Positions 7,942 to 16,604 of a stretch of 45,258 nt of DNA are shown here, piece by piece (position 1 is the stretch's first letter; every line of letters starts with the position of its first letter). Below the pieces are notes generated by a model, which worked only from the letters and a program-made list of their open reading frames with translations, did no database searches and was not told the origin of the DNA. The DNA comes from Actinobacteria bacterium Ga0077541 (GTDB lineage: Bacteria; Actinomycetota; Thermoleophilia; Miltoncostaeales; Miltoncostaeaceae), in the NCBI GenBank assembly GCA_001464995.1, contig LNEQ01000254.1, positions 1 through 45,258 of the forward strand. The letters run 5' to 3'. A program made the translations under genes and the position numbers.

Positions 7942-9285
7942 TCAGGCGACGGGCAGCCGCACCACGAAGCGTCCGCCGCCGGCCGACGCCAGGATCTCGA
8001 CGTCCCCGCCCGCCGCGCGCGCGAGCCGGCGCGAGAGCGAGAGGCCGAGGCCCGCGCCTCCCGCCGCTCCGCCCGGGGGCGCGCGGCGCGTGCCCGGCTC
8101 GAAGATGGCCTCCCGGTCGGCGGCCGCCACCCCCGGTCCGTCGTCGTCGACCTCCAGGGCGATGCCCCGCTCGTCGGAGCTGACCCGCACCCGCACCCGC
8201 GCCGCGGCGAAGCGGCAGGCGTTCTCGACGATCGGTTGGAGGATGCGCTCGATCACCTGGTCCTCCACGCCCGCGCGCGCCGGGCCGTCCGGGGCCGCCA
8301 TCTCGAGGCGCACGCCGTGGAGCGCGCCGAGGGGCTCGCAGGCCGTGACGACCCGGGCGGCCGCCTCGCCCGCGTCGCCGGCGCCACGCGGCAGCAGCAC
8401 CTCCTGGCGGGCGGTCGCCAGCAGCGTCTCGACGGTCCGCTCGATGCGCGCCGCGCCCTCGCCGATGCGCTGGAGCGCCTCGCGGTACTCCTCGGGGGCG
8501 CGGTCGCGGCGCGTCGCCAGATCGACCTCCGCCACGATCTGCGCGAGCGGGGTGCGCAGCTCGTGGGACACCTCGGCCGTGAGCCGGCGCTCGCGGCGCA
8601 TGCCCGCCGCCAGGCGGTCGAGCAGCCCGTCGAGCGTGGCCGCGAGGCGGGTGATCTCGTCGTGCGGAGGCCCCGCGCCGAAGCGGCCGTCGATGTCGCC
8701 CGCGCTCCACGCGGCCGCGTCGGCGGTCATCCGGGCCACCGGGCGCAGCGCGGCCCGCAGCATCACCGCCGACGCGAGCGCGACGCCGCTCAGCACGATC
8801 AGGGCGAGGGCCGAGGAGGCGACGAGGGCGATCGCCCGGGCGCGGTTGTACGGCGCCAGCGAGATGCCCGCGACGACGGTGCCGACGCGGAGCCCGTCGG
8901 GTGCGATCGGCAGCGCGTGGAGGTGGACCTCGCCGCCCACGTCCACCGATCGCCGCGGGCCCCCTGCGAGCGCGCGCGCGGCCGCGTCGATCTCCGGGTC
9001 GGGTGGCGGCGCCGCCAGGGCGCGGCCGCCCGCGAACACCCAGGTGGGCGCGTCGACGCTGGCGACCACCCGGTCGGGATCGGCCACCACCGCCTCGCCG
9101 ACGACGGTGAGGGTCGCCAGCTCGGCCTCGGCCCGCGCCCGCGCGATCTCATCCGCATCGTTGGCGAGCGTGATCGCCAGGGCGATGTTGAAGACGGCGA
9201 CCAGCAGCACCAGCGTCACCCCGACGCCCGCGACGACCGCCAGGAGCAGGCGCGCCCGCAGGGCGCGCGGCCGGCCGAGCCTCAC
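7942..9285 (-). CDS. Sensor histidine kinase of an OmpR-type two-component system
   Basis: From GTG 9285 the 447-residue protein starts VRLGRPRALRARLLL and enters a first membrane helix. It then has an extracytoplasmic sensor domain of about 120 residues, a second helix (ALALIVLSGVALASAVML), a HAMP-like region, the HisKA box AEVSHELRTPLAQIVAE with the phospho-acceptor His, and a HATPase_c domain with N box IVENACRF, G1 box DDDGPGV and G2 GAGLGLSL. The start overlaps the regulator stop (GTGA, 9282-9285), so the pair is translationally coupled. The sensor domain has no recognisable ligand motif, so the signal is unknown. Confidence 0.9.
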   Translation of the reverse strand: MRLGRPRALRARLLLAVVAGVGVTLVLLVAVFNIALAITLANDADEIARARAEAELATLTVVGEAVVADPDRVVASVDAPTWVFAGGRALAAPPPDPEIDAAARALAGGPRRSVDVGGEVHLHALPIAPDGLRVGTVVAGISLAPYNRARAIALVASSALALIVLSGVALASAVMLRAALRPVARMTADAAAWSAGDIDGRFGAGPPHDEITRLAATLDGLLDRLAAGMRRERRLTAEVSHELRTPLAQIVAEVDLATRRDRAPEEYREALQRIGEGAARIERTVETLLATARQEVLLPRGAGDAGEAAARVVTACEPLGALHGVRLEMAAPDGPARAGVEDQVIERILQPIVENACRFAAARVRVRVSSDERGIALEVDDDGPGVAAADREAIFEPGTRRAPPGGAAGGAGLGLSLSRRLARAAGGDVEILASAGGGRFVVRLPVA

Positions 9286-9950
9286 CGGATCGCGTACCCG
9301 ACGCCGTGCACCGTCTCGAGCGTCGGAGCCCCCGGGAGCCCGCGCAGCTTGCGGCGCAGGCGCGCGATGTACGCGTCGAGGGTGTTGTCGTTGACGATGG
9401 CGCCGTGCGGCCAGCCCGCCCGCACCAGTTCGCGCCGCCGGACCGCTTCTCCGGGGCGGGCGAAGAGCGCCGCGATGATCCGGAACTCGGTCGGCGTCAG
9501 CCGTTCCTGCGCGTCGCCGCACCGCAGGGCGTGCGTCGCCGGATCGAGCTCCAGGCCACCGACCCGCGAGGCCACCGGCGACCCCGCGCGCCGGATCAGC
9601 GCGCGCAGCCGCGCCACCAGTTCGTCCAGCGCGAAGGGCTTGGTGAGGTAGTCGTCGCCTCCGGCGTCGAAGCCCGAGAGCCGGTCGACCAGGGCGTCTC
9701 GGGCGGTCAGGAAGAGGACGGGCGTCTCGTCGCCGCGCGCGCGCAGCGCCTGGCAGACGTCGCGGCCGTCGCAGTCGGGGAGACCGACGTCCACGACCAG
9801 TGCCTGGGGTGCCACCTCGGCGACGCGCGCCAGCACCTGCGCCCCGGTGGCGACGGCCTCGCAGCGGAAGCCCTCCTCCTCGAGGCCGCGCAGGAGGACC
9901 GACCGCAGGGCGGCGTCGTCCTCCACCACCATGACCACGGGCTGGAGCAT
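9282..9950 (-). CDS. OmpR/PhoB-family response regulator
   Basis: This 222-residue protein has a receiver domain (VVEDDAALRSVL acidic pair, LVVDVGLPDCDG with the phospho-acceptor Asp, LFLTARD, and DYLTKPFALDEL with the conserved Lys) followed by a winged-helix DNA-binding domain (LTPTEFRIIAALFARPGEAV, then DAYIARLRRKL and ETVHGVGYAIR). It begins at ATG 9950 (MLQPVVMVVEDD). It is the first gene of a pair with the kinase, which overlaps its stop. It is divergent from the GCS2-like ligase at 10032, separated by only about 80 bases, so it could control that promoter; this is an inference from position. Confidence 0.92.
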   Translation of the reverse strand: MLQPVVMVVEDDAALRSVLLRGLEEEGFRCEAVATGAQVLARVAEVAPQALVVDVGLPDCDGRDVCQALRARGDETPVLFLTARDALVDRLSGFDAGGDDYLTKPFALDELVARLRALIRRAGSPVASRVGGLELDPATHALRCGDAQERLTPTEFRIIAALFARPGEAVRRRELVRAGWPHGAIVNDNTLDAYIARLRRKLRGLPGAPTLETVHGVGYAIR

Positions 9951-10031
9951 CCGACGGAGTATTGCGCCGAAACGGGCTCCTCGTCGTGGCGGGGGCGCCT
10001 CGTCCGCGCGCGAGACGGGCAGGATGTGTGC

Positions 10032-11513
10032 GTGGGCGAGGAGATCGACAGCGAGCGCTTCCCGCCGGGCGACCACCACCGCTTCGCCGAGCGCTGCCGC
10101 GAGGGCCTCGCGACGCTCGGCCGGATCCTCGTGCGCCCGGGCTTCGGGGAGGGGCCGCCGTCGATCGGCGCCGAGCTCGAGATCGGCCTGGTGGACGCCG
10201 CCGCGCAGCCCGCGCCGGTGAACGCCGACGTCCGGGCCGCCGCGGGCGACCGGGACGTCGACCTCGAGCTCGACCGGTTCAACCTCGAGATCAACTCCGC
10301 CCCGGTCCCGCTGGAGGGCCGCCCGATGGGGGCGCTCGCCGACGACCTCGCCGCCGGGCTGGCCGGTGTGGCGCGCGCCGCCGCGTCGGCGGGGGCGCGG
10401 CCGGTGGCCGTCGGCATCCTGCCCACGCTCCGCCTCTCCGACCTCGGTCCGGGCGGCATGAGCGACTCGCCGCGCTTCCGCGCACTCAGCGACGGCCTGC
10501 TGGGCCTGCGCGGCGAGCCCTTCCACATCGACATCGACGGCGACGAGCCGCTGCGCATGGAGTGGGACGACATCACCCTGGAGGGCGCCGCGACCGGCCT
10601 GCACGTGCACCTGCGCGTGCCGCCCGCCGCCTTCGCCTCCGCCTTCAACGCGGCGCAGATCGCCGTGGCGCCCGTGCTGGCGGCCGCCGGCAATTCTCCG
10701 CTGCTGCTCGGGCACCTGCTCTGGCACGAGACCCGGGTGGCGCTCTTCGGCCAGGCGATCGACGACCGCGCGCCGATCGGGGGCGCATGGCTGCCCTCGC
10801 GGGCGTCCTTCGGCCACGGCTGGATCGCGGGGCCCCTCGAGCCCTTCGCCGAGAGCGTGGCCCTGCACGTCCCGATCCTCCCCGTGCTCGGCGACGAGCA
10901 TCCGGCCGAGGTGCTCGCCGCGGGCGGCACGCCGGCCCTGCACGAGCTGCGCATGCACCACGGCACGGTCTGGCGGTGGAACCGGGCCGTCTTCGCGCCG
11001 GGCGACGATCCTCACCTGCGCATCGAGATGCGCGCCCTGCCGGGCGGGCCGTCCCTCGTGGACATGACGGCGAACATCGCGTTCGTCGTCGGCCTGACGG
11101 TCGCCCTCGCCCCGCAGATGGACTGGATGGCCCGGTCGATGCCGTTCGAGTTCGCCCGCGGCAACTTCTACGCCGCCGCCCGCGACGGGCTCGACGCGGC
11201 GCTGCTGTGGCCCTCGCCCGAGGCGCCCTCTCCGCGGCCGGCCCGGGCGGTCGATCTGATCCGCCGCCTCCTGCCCGTGGCGCGCGTCGGCCTGATCGGC
11301 TTCGGCGTCGAGCGCTCCGAGGCCGACGACCTGCTCGGGGTGATCGCCGAGAGGGTCGAGTCGGGGCGGACCGGCGCCGTCTGGCAGCGGCGCGCCCTCG
11401 CCGCCCTCGAGCCCGGGCGGGGGCGCCAGGCCGCCCTGGCCGCGCTCACCGAGGCCTACATCGCCCGCGCCGCGGGGGGCACCCCGGTGCACACGTGGGA
11501 CCTGCCCGGGTGA
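10032..11513 (+). CDS. GCS2-family carboxylate-amine ligase (glutamate-cysteine ligase-like)
   Basis: This protein of about 493 residues carries the GCS2/YbdK-type core: GAELEIGLVD (first catalytic Glu region), DLELDRFNLEINSAPVPLEG, TGLHVHLRVP, an RASFGHGWI segment, and PHLRIEMRALPGGPSLVDM. The family joins a carboxylate to an amine using ATP, classically Glu plus Cys, and several actinobacterial members make other gamma-glutamyl compounds. Candidate starts are GTG 10026 and GTG 10032; AGGA at 10021-10024 favours 10032. At about 490 residues it is longer than YbdK (~370), matching a distinct actinobacterial subgroup. It stands alone, divergent from the two-component regulator. The substrate is uncertain. 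Confidence 0.75.
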   Translation: MGEEIDSERFPPGDHHRFAERCREGLATLGRILVRPGFGEGPPSIGAELEIGLVDAAAQPAPVNADVRAAAGDRDVDLELDRFNLEINSAPVPLEGRPMGALADDLAAGLAGVARAAASAGARPVAVGILPTLRLSDLGPGGMSDSPRFRALSDGLLGLRGEPFHIDIDGDEPLRMEWDDITLEGAATGLHVHLRVPPAAFASAFNAAQIAVAPVLAAAGNSPLLLGHLLWHETRVALFGQAIDDRAPIGGAWLPSRASFGHGWIAGPLEPFAESVALHVPILPVLGDEHPAEVLAAGGTPALHELRMHHGTVWRWNRAVFAPGDDPHLRIEMRALPGGPSLVDMTANIAFVVGLTVALAPQMDWMARSMPFEFARGNFYAAARDGLDAALLWPSPEAPSPRPARAVDLIRRLLPVARVGLIGFGVERSEADDLLGVIAERVESGRTGAVWQRRALAALEPGRGRQAALAALTEAYIARAAGGTPVHTWDLPG

Positions 11514-11525
11514 GCCCCCGTCGCG

Positions 11526-11903
11526 CTACGCGGCCGCGTCGTCCTCGGGGGGCACCGGCACCGGGCGGCGGTCGTCGCCCACGGCGACCATCGTGAAGTG
11601 CCCGACGGTGCAGAGCTGGTGGGTGCCGGCGAGGGCGTCCTCCTTGCTCACCTCGACGCGCACGCGCATGCTGGTGCGGCCGACCGAGACGACGCGGGCG
11701 TGCACCTCGACCAGGTCGCCCTGCACGATCGGGACGCTGAACGCGATGTCCTCGATCGCGGCCGTCACGACCACCGAGCGGGCGCGGCGCATCGCCGCGA
11801 ATCCCGCCGCCTTGTCCATCCAGGAGACCAGCGTGCCCCCGAAGAGATTCCCGCGTGGGTTGGTGTCGGTGGGGAAGACCGACTCCAGGACGCGCGCCTC
11901 CAT
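11526..11903 (-). CDS. Acyl-CoA thioesterase, hotdog fold
   Basis: The 125-residue product has the hotdog pattern of YciA/BACH-type thioesterases: VFPTDTNPRGNLFGGTLVSW with the conserved GG and following Asp (WMDKAAG), AFSVPIVQGDLVEVHARVV, and GRTSMRVRVEV. It hydrolyses acyl-CoA esters and normally works as a homo-oligomer in the cytoplasm. The start is ATG 11903, preceded by a strong AGGAGGG on the minus strand. The longer frame to 12650 is unsupported upstream because it runs antisense to the HAD gene. It converges on the GCS2-like gene. Confidence 0.88.
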   Translation of the reverse strand: MEARVLESVFPTDTNPRGNLFGGTLVSWMDKAAGFAAMRRARSVVVTAAIEDIAFSVPIVQGDLVEVHARVVSVGRTSMRVRVEVSKEDALAGTHQLCTVGHFTMVAVGDDRRPVPVPPEDDAAA

Positions 11904-11975
11904 CCGATCCCTCCTGCTCGGTGCGGCCCGCCCGGTCGGCGGGGACGCCCGCAGGCTATCCGGGGAGCCGCGCGC

Positions 11976-12623
11976 ATGACCCGCGCTGTCGTCTTCGACA
12001 TGGACGGCGTCCTGATCTCCTCCGAGGAGGTCTGGGACGTGGTGCGCGAGGACCTCGCGCGCGAGCGGGGCGGCCGCTGGGGGCCGCAGGCGCACCACGA
12101 CATGATGGGCATGAGCACCCCGGAGTGGACCGGCTACATGCACGCCGAGGTGGGCCTGCCGATGTCGCCCGCCGAGATCGAGCGCGAGGTGGTCGGGCGC
12201 CTGATCGCCCGCTACCGCAGCGCGCTGCCCCTCATCGAGGGTGCCCGCGAGGCCGTGACCGGGATGGCCGGCCGCCTGCCGCTCGGTCTCGCCAGCTCCT
12301 CCAGCCGCGTCCTCATCGACGCGGTGCTCGGCCTGGCCGGGCTCGTGGACTCCTTCGCCGTGACCGTGTCGTCCGAGGAGGTCGGCCGCGGCAAGCCCTC
12401 TCCGGATGTCTATCTGCGGGCGCTCGAGGGGCTCGGCATCGCCCCCGCGGACGCGGTCGCCGTCGAGGACTCGGCCGCGGGCATCCGGGCCGCCTCCGCC
12501 GCCGGAATGCGCGTGGTCGCCATCCCGAACGCCCTCTACCCGCCCGCCGCGGAGGCCCTCGCCCTCGCCGACGACGTGCTGGCGTCGATCGCCGAGCTGA
12601 CCCCGGAGCGCGTCGGGGCCTGA
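11976..12623 (+). CDS. HAD-superfamily hydrolase, beta-phosphoglucomutase/phosphoglycolate phosphatase-like
   Basis: This 215-residue HAD protein has motif I VVFDMDGVLISSE with nucleophile Asp and general acid Asp, motif II LASSSSRV, motif III region VGRGKPSPDVYLRAL, and motif IV VEDSAAGIRAASAAG. A helical cap of about 60 residues lies between motifs I and II (subfamily IA). Such enzymes hydrolyse small phosphate esters or isomerise sugar phosphates; the substrate is not predictable. The start is ATG 11976, with GGGGAG a few bases upstream. It is divergent from the thioesterase with a gap of about 70 bases. Confidence 0.88.
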   Translation: MTRAVVFDMDGVLISSEEVWDVVREDLARERGGRWGPQAHHDMMGMSTPEWTGYMHAEVGLPMSPAEIEREVVGRLIARYRSALPLIEGAREAVTGMAGRLPLGLASSSSRVLIDAVLGLAGLVDSFAVTVSSEEVGRGKPSPDVYLRALEGLGIAPADAVAVEDSAAGIRAASAAGMRVVAIPNALYPPAAEALALADDVLASIAELTPERVGA

Positions 12624-12664
12624 CCCGCGCCGCCGCCGGTCGCCGGGCACGGCAGACTGACCGG

Positions 12665-13868
12665 ATGAGCGCGACCACCACGAGCGTGCCCCCGGCCCTG
12701 TCGGGGCGCGCGCTCGCCGCCGCGACGCTGGCGCTGCTGCTCGGCGTCTTCGCGGTCGGCTCCGAGGCGCTCGTCATCTCTCCGCTGCTGGAGGACGTGG
12801 CCGACGACTTCGGCACCGGGGTGGGGTCGGCCGGCCTGTCGGTCAGCGTCTACGGGCTCGCGGTGGCGATCGTCGCGCCCGCGGCGGGGTGGGTGGCCGA
12901 CCGCACCTCGCGCCGCGCGGCGATCCTCCTCGGGCTGGTGATCTTCGCGGTCGCCGGGCTGGCCTGCGCGCTCGCCCCGAGCCTGCCGAGCCTGGTGGTG
13001 GGGCGCGCCCTCTGCGGCGTGGGCTCGGGGCTGTTCCTGCCCGCGGCGTACGCGTGGGTGGGCGACGAGGTGCCCTACGAGAGCCGCGCCCGCGTGATGG
13101 GCTGGGTGATCGCGGGTCGCCGGCGTGCCGCTCGGCGGGCTGATCGGCGAGGTCGCGGGCTGGCGCGAGGCGCTCGCCGCCCTCGCCCTGCTGGCCGTGG
13201 TCGCGACGGCCATGGCGGTGCGTCTCCTGCCGCCGGCGGCCGCCCGGCCCGCGGGCGCGCCGGCCGCGCCGCGCGTCGGCCTGCGCGCGGCGCTCGGCGT
13301 GCCCGCCGTGCGGTGGCTGCTGCTGGTCAACCTGCTCGACATGCTGGCGTTCTACGGTGTCTACACCTACCTGGGCAGCTTCCTGCGCGACGAGCTCGAT
13401 GTCGGCAGCGGCCCGGCCGCGGGGCTGATCCTGCTCTACGGCCTCGGCGTGGCCGTGATGTCCACGAACGGCTGGGTGATCGACCGCATCGGCAAGGCCC
13501 GCGCCGTGACGCTCACGCTGCTCTGCCTGACGGCGCTGTTCGCCGCGCTGCCCTTCACCGCCGCCGCGCCGGTGGCGCTCGGGGTGGTGCTGATCCTGAT
13601 GGGGACCCAGCAGGCGGGTTTCCTCACCGCCATGGCGACCCTCGCCACCAACGCGATGCCCGCCGGCCGCGGCGCGGTCGTCGCGCTGATGAGCTCCACC
13701 ACCTACATCGGCGTGATGCTCGGGGCGGCTTTGATGGGCCCGGTGTTCGAGGGGCCCGGCTACGGCGCGATCGGGCTCGCGTGCGCGGCGATCGCGCTGG
13801 TCGCCGCGGCCCTCTCGGTGCGCCTGCACACGGCCCCGGCGCTTGACCCCGCACCGGGAGCCCCGTAG
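12665..13868 (+). pseudogene. MFS transporter (DHA1-like), interrupted by a frameshift near 13,115
   Basis: Two frames together make a standard ~400-residue 12-helix MFS exporter. The first (ATG 12665 to about 13,115) has helix 1, DFGTGVGSAGLSVSVYGLAV, motif A-like GWVADRTSRRAAIL, and GVGSGLFLPAAYAWVGDEV. Just after RARVMGWVIAG the reading must move to the +1 frame to continue GVPLGGLIGEVAGWREALAA and the six C-terminal helices, ending at TAG 13866-13868. One extra base in the run cgggtcgccggcg explains this. Both halves keep normal codon use, so the gene is either freshly broken or the base is a sequencing error. The substrate is unknown; drug or metabolite export is typical. Confidence 0.82.
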
Positions 13869-13877
13869 AGAGTCCCC

Positions 13878-15467
13878 GTGCCGGTCCACATCACCCCGCT
13901 CACCCCGCTGGCCCTGCTCGAGCGCTCGGCCTCGGTGTTCGCGGAGGCGACCGCCGTGGTGCACGACGGCGAGCGGATCACCTATCGCGAGCTGGCGCGG
14001 AGGGTCACCCGGACCGCGCAGGCGCTGCGCGCCTCCGGCATCGCGCCGGGTGACCGTGTCGCGTACCTCTGCCCGAACACGCCGGCCCTGCTTGTCGCCC
14101 ACTTCGCGGTGCCGCTCGCCGGCGCGGTGCTCGTCGCCCTCAACACGCGTCTGGCAGCGGCGGAGGTCGCCGCCATCTGCCGCCACTCGGGGGCGCGCAT
14201 GCTGGTGGCCGACACCGCGCTCGCGGGATCGGTGACGCCGGTGCTCGGGCAGCTCGGCGTGGGTGAGGTGGTCTGGGACGACGACGACGGCACGCCGGCG
14301 CCCCCGGGCACGACCCACGCGGCGCTGCTCGCGCGCGGGTCCGACGAGCCCCTGCCGTGGGCGGTCGACGACGAGGACGCCACGATCGCGATCAACTACA
14401 CCTCGGGCACCACCGGATCGCCGAAGGGGGTGATGTACACCCATCGCGGCGCCTACCTCAACGCCCTCGGCGAGAACATCACCGCGGGGCACGACATGCG
14501 CACCGTCTACCTCTGGACCCTGCCCATGTTCCACTGCAACGGCTGGTGCCACCCGTGGGCGATCGTCGCCGCCGGCGGGCGCCAGGTGTGCATGCGCGCG
14601 GTGAGGGGGGAGGAGATGTGGCGCCTGATCGACGAGGAGGGCGTCACCCACCTCAACGGCGCGCCGATGGTGCTCTCGCTACTGGTCAACTCCGAGTGCG
14701 CCCACCCCCTGGACGGCGGCCTCACGGTGATGACCGCGGCTGCTCCGCCGAACCCGTCCACCCTCGCCGAGGCCGAGGCGCTGGGCGCGCGCATCATCCA
14801 CGTCTACGGGCTCACCGAGACCTACGGCCCCCACACGGTGTGCCAGTGGCAGACCGCCTGGGACGGTGAGCAGCCGGCCGACCGCGCCCGGCTGCTCTCG
14901 CGGCAGGGGGTGGCGATGGTGATGGCCGACCCGATCCGGGTGGTCGGCCCCGACGGGGCCGACGTGCCCTGGGACGGGGCCACGGTGGGGGAGATCGTGA
15001 TGAGCGGCAACAACGTCATGAAGGGGTACTTCGACGACCCCGCGGGCACCGAGGCCGCGTTCCGCGGCGGGGTGTTCCACTCGGGCGACCTCGGAGTGCA
15101 GCACCCGGACGGCTACATCGAGCTGCGCGACCGCGCCAAGGACGTCGTCATCTCGGGGGGCGAGAACATCTCGACCATCGAGGTGGAGCAGGCGGTCGGG
15201 AGCCACCCGGCGGTGCTGGAGGTGGCGGTCGTCGGGGTGCCCGACGACCGCTGGGGCGAGCGGCCGAAGGCGTTCGTGGTGCTGCGCCCCGGCGGCGATG
15301 CCGACGCGGCGGCCCTCGGCGCGCACGTCCGGGAGCGGCTGGCCGGCTACAAGTGCCCGGACGTCTTCGAGATCCTCGCCGAGCTGCCGCGCACCTCGAC
15401 CGGCAAGATCCGCAAGTTCGAGCTGCGGGAGCGGGAGTGGGCGGGGCGCGAGCGGCGCATCAACTGA
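13878..15467 (+). CDS. AMP-forming acyl-CoA synthetase/ligase
   Basis: This 529-residue ANL-superfamily enzyme shows the P-loop YTSGTTGSPKGVMYTHRG (from about residue 175), the A5 region HVYGLTETYGP, the A7 segment HSGDLGVQHPDGYIELRDRAKD, and the C-terminal PRTSTGKIRKFELRE with the catalytic Lys. The overall pattern, including LPMFHCNGWCHPW, is that of medium/long-chain fatty acid or methylmercaptopropionate-type CoA ligases. It adenylates a carboxylate and then transfers it to CoA. It starts at GTG 13878, nine bases after the MFS stop, so the two may be co-transcribed. Confidence 0.9.
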   Translation: MPVHITPLTPLALLERSASVFAEATAVVHDGERITYRELARRVTRTAQALRASGIAPGDRVAYLCPNTPALLVAHFAVPLAGAVLVALNTRLAAAEVAAICRHSGARMLVADTALAGSVTPVLGQLGVGEVVWDDDDGTPAPPGTTHAALLARGSDEPLPWAVDDEDATIAINYTSGTTGSPKGVMYTHRGAYLNALGENITAGHDMRTVYLWTLPMFHCNGWCHPWAIVAAGGRQVCMRAVRGEEMWRLIDEEGVTHLNGAPMVLSLLVNSECAHPLDGGLTVMTAAAPPNPSTLAEAEALGARIIHVYGLTETYGPHTVCQWQTAWDGEQPADRARLLSRQGVAMVMADPIRVVGPDGADVPWDGATVGEIVMSGNNVMKGYFDDPAGTEAAFRGGVFHSGDLGVQHPDGYIELRDRAKDVVISGGENISTIEVEQAVGSHPAVLEVAVVGVPDDRWGERPKAFVVLRPGGDADAAALGAHVRERLAGYKCPDVFEILAELPRTSTGKIRKFELREREWAGRERRIN

Positions 15468-15560
15468 CCCCGGGTTGAATCACGGAATCGCTCCGGCCGC
15501 CGCCGCGGCGCCGTCGCGGGTTAGGGTCCGCGCCGTGCCCACTCAGCCAGGGAGCCCGTA

Positions 15561-16037
15561 ATGAAGAACGCAGCAAAGGATTTCAAGGAGTTCGTCCTCA
15601 AGGGCGACGTCGTCGCGCTCGCCGTCGCGGTCATCATCGCGACGGCCTTCGGCGCGGTCATCGCCGCCTTCGTCGCCAACATCATCACCCCGCTGCTCGC
15701 CGCCATCGGTGGACAGCCGGACTTCAGCCAGCTCGACTTCGCGATCAACGGCAGCCGCTTCCAGTACGGCCTCTTCATCAACGCGGTGATCACCTTCCTG
15801 ATCATCGCCGCCGTGGTGTTCTTCCTGGTCGTCCGCCCCTACAACGCCTTCAAGAAGCGCGTCGAGCAGGGTGAGGACCCGGACGCCCCGACGCCCGAGT
15901 ACGCGGTGGAGACCGGCTCCGGCGAGAGCCTCCCGGCTGCGCTCAACGCCCGCGCCGCCGACGGCTGGAAGGTCGTCTCGGTCAGCGAGGGCGCGGGCGG
16001 CTCCCTCTCGGCCGTCCTGGTCAAGGGCGAGGTCTGA
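15561..16037 (+). CDS. mscL: Large-conductance mechanosensitive channel MscL with non-standard C-terminal domain
   Basis: The first ~95 residues are classic MscL: KEFVLKGDVVALAVAVIIATAF with the first pore helix, then AFVANIITPLLAAIGG, the periplasmic loop, and the second helix INAVITFLIIAAVVFFLVVRPYNAF. MscL opens on membrane tension to release solutes in hypo-osmotic shock. After residue 100 the usual C-terminal helical bundle is replaced by an acidic linker and a ~45-residue segment (SLPAALNARAADGWKVVSVS then SAVLVKGE) resembling a DUF4177-type small beta fold. The 158 residues exceed the usual ~130-150. ATG 15561 follows AGGGAGCCCGTA. Confidence 0.9.
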   Translation: MKNAAKDFKEFVLKGDVVALAVAVIIATAFGAVIAAFVANIITPLLAAIGGQPDFSQLDFAINGSRFQYGLFINAVITFLIIAAVVFFLVVRPYNAFKKRVEQGEDPDAPTPEYAVETGSGESLPAALNARAADGWKVVSVSEGAGGSLSAVLVKGEV

Positions 16038-16058
16038 GCCCGCAGCAGTAGGCGCTTC

Positions 16059-16090
16059 GGGGAGCGGTGCTCAGGCATCGCTCCCCGTTC
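16059..16090 (+). terminator. Hairpin after mscL
   Basis: About 20 bases after the mscL stop there is a stem with arms ggggagcggtgc (16059-16070) and gcatcgctcccc (16075-16086), a tcag loop and one G-T pair. Only a short gttc follows rather than a T-run, so it may be a weak intrinsic terminator or an RNA-stabilising end. Confidence 0.5.
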
Positions 16091-16471
16091 GCCGCCTCCA
16101 GCGATCCAGGAGACCCGACAGGGCGCCCTGGACCTTCGGATCGTCCACCGCCGCGCAGACCACGTGGTCGAGGGGCGGAGGCAGGCGCCGCGCATGGTCA
16201 TCGTCCGGGACAAGCGGACGTGAACGTCCCGTGTGGCCGTCCCTGGGGACGCAGGGCACTCGGTGTTTCGACGGCCATTCCCGGCGCAAGCCAGTGCGTC
16301 GACGCACGTCCCGCGCACGGCGCCCTCCGGCCGCACAGACGATCACCTGGCGCCACCCGCTCTGAGGCGACGTCCCCTTGGACGCCCCAGACGATCACGT
16401 GGCACCACCTGTGTGGAGGAAACGCTCCGAGGGACGCCGTGGAGGTCACGCGGCGGGGCCGGGGGCCCTGA
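16091..16471. other. Intergenic stretch between mscL and tRNA-Gly
   Basis: This is about 380 bases between convergent genes. It holds an imperfect direct repeat near 16336-16410 and no convincing gene. A 91-codon minus-strand frame (16346 to 16071) ends with a helical-looking LDHVVCAAVDDPKVQGALSG segment, but it has no ribosome site or family resemblance I can name. Confidence 0.4.
16336..16410. repeat. Imperfect direct repeat upstream of tRNA-Gly
   Basis: The sequence cagacgatcacctggcgcca (from 16336) recurs as cagacgatcacgtggcacca (from 16388), 52 bases later, with 18 of 20 positions equal. The bases after each copy are only loosely similar and both lead into ggacgcc. The two units sit side by side, which suggests an old tandem duplication. 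No function is evident. Confidence 0.5.
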
Positions 16472-16542
16472 AGCGGGCGGGGGGGATCGAACCCCCGTCG
16501 ATGGCTTGGAAGGCCATTGCTCTACCATTGAGCTACGCCCGC
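16472..16542 (-). tRNA. tRNA-Gly (anticodon TCC)
   Basis: The minus strand folds as a cloverleaf. The 7-base acceptor arms are GCGGGCG (16542-16536) and CGCCCGC (16479-16473), with T as discriminator at 16472. The D arm is GCTC/GAGC, the anticodon arm ATGGC/GCCAT with loop CTTCCAA giving anticodon TCC, and the T arm GGGGG/CCCCC with loop TTCGATC. The 3' CCA is not encoded. The gene reads away from the neighbouring diguanylate cyclase promoter and in the same direction. Confidence 0.95.
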
Positions 16543-16604
16543 GGGTGCGGCCGTCCCGGCCGCCGGATCACTGTACCAACGCGCCCCGTGGACGGAAGCC
16601 GTGT

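Noticed and set aside
9282-11492. 736-codon minus-strand frame ending in the response regulator
   Set aside because: Only the last 222 residues (from 9950) are a real regulator. The rest is antisense of the GCS2-like gene.
16071-16346. 91-codon minus-strand frame between mscL and tRNA-Gly
   Set aside because: No ribosome site, no recognisable family, and it overlaps the mscL terminator hairpin. One helical-looking stretch is not enough.
16333-16440. CRISPR array
   Set aside because: There are only two imperfect units with no regular spacer, and no cas genes anywhere in the window.
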